Shown: positions 51,642 through 63,077 of the stretch, piece by piece
Layout: each line of letters begins with the position of its first letter
How positions within the stretch are numbered: the stretch's first letter is position 1
Source of the DNA: Paramecium tetraurelia
Lineage: Eukaryota > Ciliophora > Oligohymenophorea > Peniculida > Parameciidae
Length of the DNA: 64,000 nt
Reading direction: 5' to 3'
Assembly (NCBI RefSeq): GCF_000165425.1
Contig: NW_001799233.1
Location: 251,256 to 315,255, forward strand
Position numbers and translations under genes: made by a program
The notes under the pieces: model-generated
Database searches by the model: none
What the model was told of the DNA's origin: nothing
What the model saw: the letters and a program-made list of their open reading frames with translations, nothing else

Positions 51642-53618
51642 TCATTAACCTTTTTTCTTTTTGGGAGGGAGTAAAGGAATCTTTTTTAATTTCTTAGTTT
51701 ATGACCCTAGTTCTAAAAATGAATATATATAAAAACATTACATTAATCATTATTTTAAAGTTGAATTTATTATTATTGAGGCATAGCTTATTCTTTTGGA
51801 TCATCATTAGAATAATCAGATCCTTCATCACCTGAATTATTTTTGTCGTCCTTTTGTTAGTTTTTAAGACTATTTTACTCAATTTCTTCCATAACTTATT
51901 TAACTTTTATCTATTCTGGTTCATAACAATCTATAATTGATAAACAAAAAGATTGTGCAATTTCTTTGTAAATATCTAGGTTGAAATGAAAATATTCATA
52001 TTTGCCAAAGTCAGCTCCACAGAATGACATCTCCAAAGTATAGCAATTTATAATAGAAAGCTCTCTCCACAAGGCAATCTTAATATTAAATATTATAATT
52101 ACTCTGGCAGAACCTTCCCTATCCTTTTAAAGTAAAAAGCAACAGTCCTTGAACGAGAAAACGCTACAATTATTTCGATTGAGCATTGGGAATACTAATT
52201 CTTTTCTATTAGGATCCTTGCCTTAACATCCATACATAAAGATGTTCTTCTTTCTTGAATGTCCATGTATGTCACAAAAGAGTACTAAGTCTCTTTCTTC
52301 TTTAGTCTTTTTAACTAATTATTTGGTGTGATAAATTGTAGGGTGTTACTTTTTATTTGGGTCAATCCATTGTCGATTTAAATCAACCCCTGCTAAGTTA
52401 CATCTATAATTTCCATTCACAACTCCATCAATATTAAGCATTGGAACTATTTTGAATATAAAATTTTCCCTTAAGATTCTTGCTTCATGAGTGTTACCTG
52501 TTAAAAAATCAATCATGTATTCCATAACATAACTGGCCATAGTTTCACCTGGATGCACTCTGGAAGTAATGACAATTCCTTTCTTCTCTTTTCCATTATT
52601 GAAATCCCCAATGATTAAGAAATCACACATGTTCCCAGCAATAGTTTAACATAGTTATTTTCTTTTCACTCTATTTTTTTTAGCAGGGTCAGATTCCAAC
52701 TGTTTTAGATATCTGCACAAATGAGTGAATGTGTAAGGATAACAATGAGCAATGTAGATGCAATCAAAGTCATATTAAAATTTAACTGCAAATGTCAAAG
52801 TGTAATAGAATCCTCCATTCTTTCTCTTCATATTGTTTTGATAGTAACAAATTTCATGGCCATCTCTAAACCATCCTATCTCTTTAATAAATTTAAAATT
52901 TATTATTACTTTTTTATTTTGCACCCTGTTCTGAATACATTAACGGTTTCATTCCAGAATTATATAATGAATCGGGCTTCATCATATTAATAATATTGAA
53001 TCTATACTCCACATCCTTTCTTGTATTTGAGAGAGAAAAATAGAACCATTATGTGTTCATTGTAGTGTAATAGTCAGGCTTAAGGATGAGGTTATACTCA
53101 TAGTCGCAACTTTAATAATTTTGAATTGATAAGTTACATTTATATGGCTCTTCGGAGATTCCCACTTTCAAATCTACTTTCAAAAACCAATGTAGAATCC
53201 TCTTTAGATTACGGCATATAATATGGTAAGACTTCCAAACCATATGTTGCTGGATCAACGTCCTATGGAAATCATGAGAATGATACCTTCGTAAAAGGAC
53301 TAGGATCAGCGCAGTCAAATACTACTTTATTCAGCAATGTGTCTGCAAAACAGATTCTTTCAATTTCTCTTCTTAAACTCTCTTCCAGAATAGTTTATTT
53401 TGGGATATACATAGGTTCGTATGGTTCATTATGATTTATGAATTCGGGCGAATTAGGTAATAATACAAAATCAGTTCCCCTTCTATAAATATAAATAAAT
53501 ACGTTCGAGTGAGATATTCTGGGTCCATTTTCTTGATTTCATTCTTTTATTCCTCCGTTTTATAATACAAAGACTTGTTAATCCCGTAAAAAAATTCATC
53601 TGTATTAAAATCCATCAT
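51642..53618 (-). CDS. Cytosolic carboxypeptidase (AGBL/CCP, M14 family), 607 aa
   Basis: Seven exons (introns 53483-53502, 53263-53286, 53110-53137, 52882-52909, 52079-52102, 51713-51741) sum to 608 codons. The N-terminal CCP domain is present ([46 protein letters not shown]). The catalytic domain has the zinc site HPGET (His, Glu) and a later DIHGHS (His), plus [24 protein letters not shown] and [10 protein letters not shown]. CCPs remove glutamate side chains or terminal residues from tubulin and other proteins, mainly in cilia and centrioles. A Gln/Lys tail follows. The exact substrate preference (branch point or chain) cannot be told. Confidence 0.92.
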
Positions 53619-54163
53619 AATTTGAATTATATATAATACTAATAATATTTATAATCCATTTATTATATTGATGATATACCAATGCCCAATAAATTAATGA
53701 ATATTCATAAAAGGTTTTAGATTGAATGAATGCGCTTATAATTACTTATTTTAATTTATTAAGTAAGTTATTGAAATAGATTCTATAAACCATTATTTAT
53801 AATAGTTAAAGTAAAGTATCACAACTATCACATACAATCTAACTTTAGTATATAGTGAGTGCTTAAGCCTAATTATATGCATGAAGTAAAACTGAAATAA
53901 TGAAATATTGTAATTATAATTGATAAGATTATTACTTATATAATATTCAACTAAAAATAAGATGGATAAATAAAATACTGCAGGTTTCTTTGAGCCAACA
54001 CATTAAAAAGAATCTAACTAATTAAATATTGTTTTTATATCATATTAAAAATATTTATGTTAGTCTACCTTATTTAATTCAATAATAAATTTATCATTGG
54101 TTAATAGTTGATATTATAAATAGTCTTTTATTTACAGAATTATCATAAGTGCGATAAATAAAT
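53619..54163. other. Spacer, no gene seen
   Basis: About 545 bp, very A+T-rich, between the carboxypeptidase start and the right repeat arm. Nothing recognised. Confidence 0.5.
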
Positions 54164-54415
54164 AATTATATAATAATATTGGTTTTTGTTAATAAGGATA
54201 TAGAGAATGAAGAAAGATATAGAGGAAAATGTGTAGAAATAATGAGATTACATTTTATTTTGATATTCATTAATATATAGAATGGGTAATTATGAATATT
54301 AGAAATTAGATAATTGAAATATAAAAATATAAAAATGAATGTGTTTATATATTAAATTAAAGAAGAATAATGATAGATCTTATAAATAATTAGAAGTCAT
54401 AAATAAAACAAGTTA

Positions 54416-54496
54416 GATGCTTTGGCCGAGTGGTTAAGGCGGCGGCCTGCTAAGCCGTTGGGATTTCCCGCGTGAGTTCGAGTCTCACAGGCATCG
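54416..54496 (+). tRNA. tRNA-Ser(GCU), second copy
   Basis: Same 81 bases as the copy at 35297-35377 in the opposite orientation: acceptor GATGCTT/AGGCATC, A-box TGGCCGAGTGG, anticodon loop CTGCTAA (GCT), variable arm GGGATTTCCC, T arm with GTTCGAGTC. No intron. Both copies have intact promoters and terminators, so both should be transcribed. Confidence 0.96.
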
Positions 54497-54497
54497 A

Positions 54498-54504
54498 TTT
54501 TTTT
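54498..54504 (+). terminator. Pol III T-run terminator of the right tRNA-Ser
   Basis: Seven T residues two bases past the discriminator; one T shorter than in the left copy. Confidence 0.8.
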
Positions 54505-54639
54505 ATTTTTATTATTATTACTCATACTTTTACTTATATCAATCTCTTCATATTACACATTCCTCTTATTCCATTTATTTCTAATTTATTCTTTATTATA
54601 TATATCATTTATTTTTTATATTCTATTTCTATTATTAAT

Positions 54640-55162
54640 ATATTCAAACCATACATTTTAACGTCTCCATTTCTAGTAGTATATCGATATATTATCACAT
54701 TAAATTAAGTTCATATAAAAATGGATATATATTAAAATATGATCAAATTCTTTATAAAGTTCTAAGTTTGCTTTATCACTTCTAAATTAATTAGAACGAA
54801 GTAAGAACATTTTGGAAAGAACTAAAAATTTATAAGAAAGAAGCAAGAATTTATTATTGTTCTTATAAAATAATCTTAAAACATTAAAATCTTTAAATTT
54901 TATATAGAAATTCTAAGATTCCAACTAATAATTCTTTAATGAAAATAACATGGGAGCTTCCCATAAAATTATAATTGCTAAGTGATTTCAAGTAGAATCG
55001 TTTTTGAAACCATGAAGTTTTTCTCATTCAATATGTTAAATCATCTATTAGAATTAGAACCAATCATATTTCATGAATAAAATAATGAAAAGCAAATTTA
55101 AATTGTGATTTACCAATTTGAAAATTAATAAAAATATTTTTAATAAAAGAAACAAGCATCTA
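54640..55162. other. Spacer, no gene seen
   Basis: About 520 bp of A+T-rich DNA after the repeat arm. Long TA-rich stretches; no gene or RNA recognised. Confidence 0.5.
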
Positions 55163-55411
55163 ATGGATTCAAATCAATCCTTTTTCAACTCAAATTCATC
55201 TTTTACTCCCTCTTCCCCTTAAAAAACTAGGTATTTATACATATTTTACAGAAGACCTCTTCCAAGTCCTTCCCTAGATAGTCTAGAAGATTTCAATTTA
55301 AACGACATCTAGTCTGAAGGGGAAAGCTCAAGGAAGTCTTCAGGTTAGAGGTTTGAGAAACCTGTTTTAGTAATTGAGTATTTGGTAGAAAAACTCAAAG
55401 ACTATGAATGA
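55163..55411 (+). CDS. Unknown Ser/Pro-rich protein, 75 aa
   Basis: Two exons with a 21-nt intron (55231-55251), 76 codons. The N-terminal half is Ser-rich with several SP sites (SSFTPSSPQK, RRPLPSPSLD), the C-terminal end is a short charged helix (VIEYLVEKLKDYE). The composition and the intron make it a likely real gene. SP-rich sequences are typical of kinase-regulated short proteins, but no family is recognised. Confidence 0.6.
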
Positions 55412-56766
55412 ACTTTATTGGAATAAAAAAACTTCAGAAAAAACAAAGAAAGAAAAACAAAATAATCACTAATATGTATTAATAATTTTTTTTTCTTTCA
55501 TTCTCATAATAAATTAATGAGTTGAAGTTCCTTTTCTACTAAATTGAACTGGAATCTTCAGTCTAAAAATAAATATAAAAATAATGGTAATCGTAATTAT
55601 ATTAATTCAATTTTTTATGTTTTACACTTAATTTTACACTTGCCCAAGAGCTCACAGTATACCTAAACGAAAATATGATCAAATATTTAATGGTTGTGGC
55701 TGAATTTCAGCCAAATAGAATGATAATAAAATATTTATATATAAATATTTAATTCTCAATTATTCGTTATAATTGATTTTTTAATGATACAAGCATTTCA
55801 AGCAAATAATAGCTAAATTTAAAGATATATTGGTTGTTGATAATTACTTATTGATTGATTGATCACAAATTTCATGCTCTAGAAGTGCGGCTTAAACTTA
55901 TCCTACTTTTTCTTCTTATATTAATTAAAGAGACCGATTTGCTAAGTAAAAACGATTAATAGATAGAAAATTGTAAACAGGTTTTCTTTATTGAAAATAT
56001 TCCAAGAACTAATTTAAGAAATTATGAATTTAGTTTTAAAATAATTTTAACATTAATAAATTTTTATTTTTTCGATATATTTAAATGCAATATGTCTAGG
56101 ACAACAATTTTGTAAATTAGTTTTTCGTGCAAAATTTTGAATTAAAGAAGATTAAATAATCCTAGAAGAAGTCAGGAATAGTGAGAAAAGTTTTAACTAG
56201 AAATAATCATTTTTTATTATATTTTAAAATAAATGAATTAATAATGAATAAATTGATTAATCATAACATTTGAATGCAGATATTATGTTCAATATTTCAT
56301 ATTTTATAATTCAATAGTAATGCTGTGAATATTTTTATCAAAAATGATATATTTTATTATTAAAAAGACTAGCTAAAAAATATTATTTAAAAATACATAA
56401 ATAAATAGGAGTAGAATTGACTTATTATAGAATAATTATCCATTGTTTCTTCTCCTTATTATCATTTATTTTGCTTTCAAATTCATTATATATATGTTCA
56501 TACGAAAGGAATAGATTATTTTACAAATATTCAAGCAAGATCTATTTTATAATTGATATAATATTAGACCAAATATTATTTCTGTGTTTTTGTTTACCTT
56601 CAAAGAATGATAGAATACATTAATTGAGCATTAATTTCTCTAAATTTTATTATGTTAATAACCTCATCATCTTGTATACCTAATAGATTGAAGGGATAGA
56701 GATTATATATTATAGATTTTGTTTATGAAATATAAATTCTCTTAAATCTATAGATAATAAAATCAA
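55412..56766. other. Largest gene-poor stretch of the window
   Basis: About 1.35 kb. Very A+T-rich with a few more GC-rich islands near 55530 and 55650 and near 55870-55940. The minus strand at about 55500-55660 can be read as short exon-like pieces (one ends RKGTSTH), but no complete gene could be built. A non-coding RNA gene in the islands cannot be excluded. Confidence 0.4.
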
Positions 56767-57365
56767 ATGAAATTGATAATTCTATGCTTAATGATGGTTG
56801 GAGTTTTCTCATCCTTATCAGATCAAGTTATTACACATAAAGTGAAAATAGGAGTGAAAATTGATGGGTAGAATGCAGGTGAAATCTCATTAGGCCTCTT
56901 TGGGGAGGTTGTACCAAAAACTGTTGAGAACTTTAGAGCTTTGTGCACAGGGGAAAGAGGATTAGGTTATGCTGGATCTCCATTCCATAGAATAATTCCA
57001 AATTTCATGATATAAGGAGGCGATTTTGTAAATGGAAACGGAACAGGAGGAGCTTCAATTTATGGGAGCTCATTTAATGATGAAAATTTCAAATTAGAAC
57101 ATGAAATTGGTTGTATTTCAATGGCAAATGCTGGACCAAATACCAATGGCAGTCAATTCTTTATTACTACAGCAGAAACTCATTGGGTAATTGATTAATT
57201 ATTATATTCTCAAAGTTGGATGGAAAACATGTCGTTTTTGGGCGGGTTATTGAGAATATGGATTTGGTAAAGACAATCGAGTCCAAAGGATCACAAAGTG
57301 GGAAACCATAAGCCAATGTAGTTTTTGCTTCCTGCAGTGCTGAAGCTGTATAGAAACAATCATGA
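56767..57365 (+). CDS. Secreted cyclophilin (peptidyl-prolyl cis-trans isomerase), 189 aa
   Basis: Two exons with a 29-nt intron (57187-57215). A signal peptide ([16 protein letters not shown]) leads into a complete cyclophilin domain: [52 protein letters not shown] and HVVFGRV. The catalytic Arg (FHRIIP), the QGGDF and the FFITT element are present; the Trp of the cyclosporin site is also present (ETHW). So it is probably an active prolyl isomerase of the secretory pathway, like cyclophilin B. There is no KDEL-type ending (it ends KQS), so retention in the ER is not indicated. Confidence 0.93.
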
Positions 57366-57435
57366 TCAGGATTAATATTATTATATATGTATTTCATATG
57401 GATTTATCTTTATATTTGTGCTTTATTAATAATAC

Positions 57436-57992
57436 TCATGATGTTTATGATAAAATCAAGGACACAATAAGCCCATACAATGCCAAAGCTTCTGCAAAAA
57501 TCAAAATCAAAATCATTCCTACGAAAATTCTATCTTATTAGGCGTTTGCTCTGACTCCTGCATCACCAACAATACCAATTGATAATCCTGCAGCCTAAAA
57601 TCTGTAAAATAAATATATCTTACTAAAGAGCTCAGTCCACAACATAATCCAGCTGATAAATAAGCATATCCTTATTTTGAAGCTGATTGTGCTGTAATTG
57701 ATGAAACTATTTATTATATTAATCATCAATACCTTTTCCTTACAAAATAACACCAACAATCATCCCATAGATTCCCAGAATACCAGCCATGACAACTGGA
57801 ATAACAGACTTCATAATCAAATCTGGTTTTAAAACACCCATTGAGCAAATTCCGACACCAGATTTTGTAGCACCATATGAGGATCCCAAATCTACTATTA
57901 ATTATTAAAATACTGGCAAAAACGACTGCAGATGCAACTCCAATATATCCAAAGAAGTAGGCAGAAGGCTCAATAGTATCGTTCTCAGCCAT
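57436..57992 (-). CDS. ATP6V0C: V-type H+-ATPase subunit c (16-kDa proteolipid), 159 aa
   Basis: Four exons (introns 57892-57913, 57707-57732, 57595-57623), 160 codons. Four hydrophobic helices with the Gly/Ala packing of V-ATPase c: [12 protein letters not shown] between helices 1 and 2, [18 protein letters not shown] in helix 3, and [15 protein letters not shown] in helix 4, where the Glu is the proton carrier. The length is the standard for the fused 16-kDa form. It forms the rotor ring of the Vo sector and pumps protons in vacuoles, food vacuoles and contractile vacuole complex. Tail to tail with cyclophilin, 70 bp apart. Confidence 0.95.
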
Positions 57993-58672
57993 TTTTTAAT
58001 ATTTATTTTATTTAATGGAAATTAAAGATTTAATATGAACATAAAAATGCTAATTAATAACGAAAATAATTCTATATTATATTCCAGAATATTGATTCGT
58101 ATTTTCTTATCTTTTGAAATAAAGTAAATTTACAAGTAAGGTAACCATGTTAGCTTATAAATTTATCATTTAATTAGGTAATTGTATATGAAAATTATAA
58201 TTAAATATTGAAATATGAAAATTTTCATAGATAATTTAAGAATATGTAATAATTCTTATACAGATTTAATGGAAATAATTATCGATTATATAATACATTG
58301 AATTTACAAGATATATTTATGCTTAGACAATCGATTTATTGATTTGTCATTCTACAATTAATGATTATTTTATTTTCTGCTCTTAAGAGATTCTGATATA
58401 TCTAATTCATGTTTTACAAGATTTCAAGAGAATATAAATATCCCAGAATATGTGTATTTAAAAGTAAACCTTAAAATAAGGCCTATGTGTTTGTAAATTA
58501 TGCTTAATAAATGACTAAAAAAAGTTACGCTTTTGAAGAAATATGGCATTTTTCTCTTTTAATAGCTTAGATTGAAAGGATTATAACTATTTATTTAGTT
58601 AATGATTCTAAGAAAACTAAAAGTAAATATATCAAATCTAATATATAAACATTAATATTATTATATTTAGTT
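57993..58672. other. Divergent spacer, no firm gene
   Basis: About 680 bp between the V-ATPase c start and the next plus-strand gene. An in-frame ATG at 58511 could extend the latter by 54 residues; the stretch 58600-58670 is so A+T-rich that I prefer to read it as non-coding. Confidence 0.4.
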
Positions 58673-59444
58673 ATGAGTGTTAAAGTACAATTGATACACT
58701 AACAATGGGATGATATTAGGAAAGTCTTAAGAGCCACTTAAAGAAAACTTACAAATACTAATAATCTGTCCCTTACTAATTGTGCACATTCAAATAAAAG
58801 CAATGATCAAGTGTAAAAAGAAGCAATTTTTTCTGATAATGAGCAGGAGTTTTATAATAGCAACCCTAATGCCCTATTATTATTAAAAGATACTTGTCGA
58901 AGTGTATTAATTCGATTAATTTTTAGACACAAGGCGAAAGTTTTATTTGAGCTAAAAAAGAAGAGAACTGTCTTCTTAAAATGATTAAGAGTTTTATAGT
59001 TAACTACAGAGCAGAAGGGAACAAGCAAAAAAACATAGAATTCTTTATAGCAATATTACAAATTTTGAGAAAGCAATAAAATAAATAACGACTCCGAAAG
59101 TAAGTTTAACAAGACCTTCTACAAGAGTCAGATAAAATAGTTAAGAGATCTAATTAAACAAAATAAAATTAAATTAAATAGATTCAAATAAAAATAATAA
59201 GGCAATTCCAAATGAAACTCAAAATTGCAATCTTAGTGGTGATAAAAAACAAATGAAGAAGAATTCTAACAATTTTTGGCATCGAATAAAAACTCCGTCT
59301 CTAGATAATAAAGATAATATCACTTAAATTTTAAAAAAAAGATTCAAAAAGAAAAATGATTTATCCCTAGATATCTGTTGTTTCAATTATGAATCGTTGA
59401 GGTTATTAAATTAAGCAAAGACACCTACTATGTATTATTAATGA
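58673..59444 (+). CDS. Unknown basic protein, about 240 aa
   Basis: Three exons are needed; the first joins the second across a 20- or 26-nt intron near 58925-58993 and the second intron is 26 nt near 59098-59123. All versions keep the total in frame (240-242 codons). The protein is Lys, Asn and Gln rich and mainly helical, with a basic C terminus (ILKKRFKKKNDLS). No recognised domain. A start further upstream at ATG 58511 is possible. Boundaries need cDNA. Confidence 0.5.
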
Positions 59445-59468
59445 TTTTCTATAATTATTTAATTTTTA

Positions 59469-59900
59469 ATGAAATAAAGACCCTAATTAGCATGCGATGC
59501 TGTGTGTTTTAGAAAACTAGAAAATGACATCAAAAAAGTACTCTTAATAACAAGAGGACGTGAACCATTTTTGGGAAGATATGCATTTCCAGGAGGACAT
59601 TTGGATTATGGTGAAGACCCAATTCAATGCTGTTTAAGAGAACTCAAGGAGGAAACTGGAATATTAGGATTAAGCGTTGATTTGATAGACGTAAAAGGAT
59701 CTCCAGATCGAGATCCAAGAGGACATTATGTCTCTATTGTTTATAAGATTGAAGTTCCAGAAGATGCTGAGCCCTTAGCAGCAGATGATGCTAAGACAGC
59801 TCAATGGGTAAGTGTTGAAGAAATGCTCAAATTGGGTAAAGATGCATTTGCATTTGATCATTATGAAGTGCTAGAATATGCTCATAAGAAATTCCCATGA
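59469..59900 (+). CDS. Nudix hydrolase, 143 aa
   Basis: A single exon. The full Nudix box G-x5-E-x7-REU-x-EE-x-GU is present as GHLDYGEDPIQCCLRELKE followed by ETGI, so metal binding and pyrophosphohydrolase activity are expected. The first strand RPQLACDAV and PFLGRYAFPGGHLDYGE are also typical. The start ATG 59469 includes the N-terminal strand; a later in-frame start at 59502 would cut it. Small Nudix proteins clean up nucleoside diphosphate compounds such as oxidised nucleotides, NDP-sugars or ADP-ribose; the substrate cannot be told from the sequence. Confidence 0.93.
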
Positions 59901-60018
59901 ATATTAATATATTATATAAGATATTAGTCAATTAACAGTGAAATGTTGATTAGAATCAAACTCTTTCTTGTCTGATCATAATTAAATAATTTATGATAAA
60001 TTACATATACTTATTGTA

Positions 60019-61490
60019 TCATGGAAATGGTTCGAATTTTGTTTAGGTTTTAATTGGCGAAAGTTATGGGGATCGATGAGAGAAAGTCTGCATTTTTTTA
60101 AAGCCTCTTCTAATCGCCTCTTTTTTCATATTATTGACTGGTTTTTATTATATATTCAGAAGTCTGGGACTCAATTACAAATATTTGTCTAAATTGGTAT
60201 TTGTATTTATTTTGAGTCTAGGACTCAGTATTTTCTCATTTCCTCTGGGAGTTTTATTCATTATTAATGATAATTTGGTAGCCTTGCAATTTCTAAATAC
60301 TTAATGATTCAGGGCTACTTTAGCTGAAGTTCTTTTAGAAGGATCCAATTCAAGCATAGATTATAACAAATTGAATGTTTTTTCGGATACATTCTACAAT
60401 AGACTGTAATCCACTGAACCTTTGTAGTTTTGATATAAGCGTTCATCAGCATCGGGTCCTTAGAAGGGAGACTTGCCTCCAGACAATAACATGAATAAGA
60501 TGACTCCAACACTATAGATATCAATTTTGTAATCATAGATTTTGTCTTAAAGTACTTCAGGTGCCACAAACCCTGGAGTTCCACATCTTGTATAGATATA
60601 TTTGCCATCACTTCTGTAGAAATCAGCCAATCCAAAATCAGTAATTGCAATTTGCAGTGAGTTTTTGTCTTTCAACAATATGTTGGAAGGCTTCAAGTCT
60701 CTATGCATTATGCCTTAGGCATGCATAAACAATAATGCTTAGAGCAATTGCTTAGTGACATAGAGACATTCTTCTTCAGAGAGATATCTTTCTTTGATTA
60801 ATGTAGAAAGCTCGCCTTATTCGACCATTTCATAGACAATGAATATGAATTCAGCATTCTCAAAAGTTTCATAAAAGTGAGTTATGGCAGAATGACTCAA
60901 AGTACGCACTATTTACAATTCTTTTGTTATAACTAAATAGTCTGAATAACTTATAAGAGATTTCTTATCGAATACTTTGACAGCATAATTTTAATGAGTA
61001 GTTCTGGATTTTATTTTATAAACCTAAGATTTATAAAATAATTTAATACTTTTCCAAATGTTCCTTTTCCAAGCAATGTAATTATTGAATATTTATTTGC
61101 AAAATCCTATTGAACACAATAAAACTTAAGTTATGATAGCCAACTTATGATCATTCCATAAATTTCTATGGTTTGTCCATACTTTGTAATTTTGATTCCT
61201 GCCCCATAATTAGGTTGTTCTATTTCACAGATGGTTGCATTTATTATGTCAGCTATTTTATTTTAACCCTAAGTTTGAATAATAGATTATACATTCTTTT
61301 TCTTCTTAAAAATGAAATGACCTTACAAATATAGGGTCTTGATTTTGAATGTTTGATGTTTGGAAGAGTAGATATAGAAATTTTCTTGGATGGCCTCACT
61401 GATGTTACGAGATGCAGTCGTGTTCAGCCATAATGAGCCTTTAGAAACATCGAAAAACGAAGATGAGGGCACTTGTCTTTTTATATTCAT
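60019..61490 (-). CDS. PH-like domain protein kinase, array member 1, 481 aa
   Basis: Two exons with a 26-nt intron (61024-61049). An N-terminal module of about 150 residues looks like a PH domain ([10 protein letters not shown]...[12 protein letters not shown]). Kinase domain: [43 protein letters not shown], then [15 protein letters not shown]. The catalytic residues are complete. The tail of about 90 residues has two SPR sites and ends PFP. It is one of three related genes in the same orientation. The activation segment TRCGTPG(F/Y)VAPE is shared by all three. A plus-strand membrane-like frame at 60021-60307 is only its antisense shadow. Confidence 0.85.
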
Positions 61491-61580
61491 ATAATTAATC
61501 AAATTTGATCACAAGGAGGAATGCATTATAAATTGAATATGAATTATTGAATTTATAGAAATAAATTATCAAAAAGACTA

Positions 61581-63029
61581 TCAATATTTTTAAGATAATC
61601 TTTACTTTGATAATTTTAGCTTATTAAATGTGGACTTCTACTCCGACGGTTCCGTTTTGCAAGTTATGCTGCTCTTTTGACATTACCTCTCAAAACTAGA
61701 AGTTGAGCTTCCACTTAACCTAGGAGAGAGCAAATTCGTTTTAATTTTGAACAGCTTTTAACTTTTCTTGGGACTGCTTGGACTACTGTCTTCGCTGTTT
61801 AAATCGAGGTTGAATTGAAGTTTAGATTTCATTGAATGTCGTAGACGAATAAAGATAGGTTGAGTATCCAATTAGAACCATTCGTGAGTCTTACACTGAG
61901 AAATAGAATATCGAAACAAAGGATTTTTATTGAGCATATTTTGTAGTAGATCAACACAAGGTTTGGATAAGGAAGTATTTGAAAAATCCAAATTATTATC
62001 TGTATTTAATTGGACTGTTTCTTGTTCAGTAGCGCCTTTGAAGAGTGGCTTCCCTGTCAGCATGACATAGAGCAAGGCTCCCAAACTATAGATATCGACC
62101 TTGAAATCATAAGGATAGTCTAATAAGATTTCTGGAGCCACATAGCCAGGAGTGCCACATCGAGTAAACATGTACTTGCCGTCTCTCCTATAGTAGTCGG
62201 CCAATCCTAGATCAGCTATAACTAGATCAGTAATTTGGCCCTTTTTACGAAGCAGTAAATTTTAAGGCTTTATGTCTCTGTGGAATATACCTTTCGAGTG
62301 CATGTAGAGTAAGGCATTGAGAAGTTCCATCATAATTATTTTTGCTTGTTCTTCTGTTATCAACTATTGGGTGTTGATGAAATTAGTGAGGTCACCACCA
62401 GATAAATAATCAAATACGAGATAAATTTGAGTTTTTGTTTCGAAAACCTCATGTAATTGGATGATATTCGAGTGAGACAATTGTCTTAAAATATGAATCT
62501 CTTTTACAAGGGCTGACCTATCTGATAATAACGAAAAGGATGATTTGTCGAATACTTTCACTGCGTTTTCAGCTAAGTTATGTTTGTTTCTGGTTTTAAA
62601 GACCTATAATTAAATTAAATGATACTTTAGCATAATTGCCTTGTCCTATTACCTAGAGGAGATGATATTTAGATTGGAAATCTGATTGGATACAATACTG
62701 CTTGAGATTGATAAAAAAGTCATCAACATTGCCGTACAATTAGAATTCGATTTAATTTTTTATTAAACAAATTCCTTGTTGTTCCATTCTAATAAGACAA
62801 GCATTTTCTATGTCAGCATAAATTTCACTCTATAAATAAGGATGATACATACAGTCCCATCTTTCATTATAAGACATTTCCCTTATAATTTAAGAGATAT
62901 TAGATCATATTAATCAACGCTTTTGGTAGGCACATAAAATCTGCCCTCTATAATTGGAAGACAAGTGTTGATGATTTTTCGAGGTGACCAAAAACCCTGA
63001 TCTTAATTATCAAAAAAGGATTTAAACAT
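61581..63029 (-). CDS. PH-like domain protein kinase, array member 2, with DLG instead of DFG, 467 aa
   Basis: Three exons (introns 62830-62852 and 62604-62625). Same plan as its neighbour: N-terminal PH-like module, kinase domain (VIGQGNYAKVFK, ENAVKVFDKS, HRDIKPQNLLL) and a polar tail with SP sites. The DFG motif is IADLGLADYY, so the Phe is replaced by Leu; the metal-binding Asp is kept, and DLG occurs in some active kinases. The activation loop MFTRCGTPGYVAPEIL is intact. Spacing: 90 bp from member 1 and 48 bp from member 3. Likely a membrane-associated Ser/Thr kinase; substrate unknown. Confidence 0.85.
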
Positions 63030-63077
63030 TATTAATTTATAAAAATTAACTCGAGTTTATATATATATATATTAATT

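Larger units (their letters stand above)
54164..54639. repeat. Right arm of the inverted duplication carrying tRNA-Ser
   Basis: Reverse complement of 35153-35627 with few mismatches over about 475 bp; the match covers the tRNA and its flanks on both sides and ends abruptly. Because the flanks are non-coding and still nearly identical, the duplication is either recent or kept alike by gene conversion. Confidence 0.9.

Noticed and set aside
35153..54639. Reading the inverted arms as ends of a transposon
   Set aside because: The arms have no transposase between them, contain a tRNA gene, do not end in short terminal repeats and enclose about ten ordinary housekeeping and signalling genes.
56417..56623. 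Plus-strand hydrophobic frame of 68 codons (MTYYRIIIHCFF...)
   Set aside because: It lies in A+T-rich spacer, has only Ile, Leu, Phe, Tyr and Ser as expected by chance, and has no family resemblance.
60021..60307. Plus-strand frame with two hydrophobic segments, 88 codons after a 20-nt intron
   Set aside because: It is antisense to the C-terminal tail of kinase array member 1, whose minus-strand reading (SP sites, basic, no intron) is far more natural and joins the kinase domain without a break.
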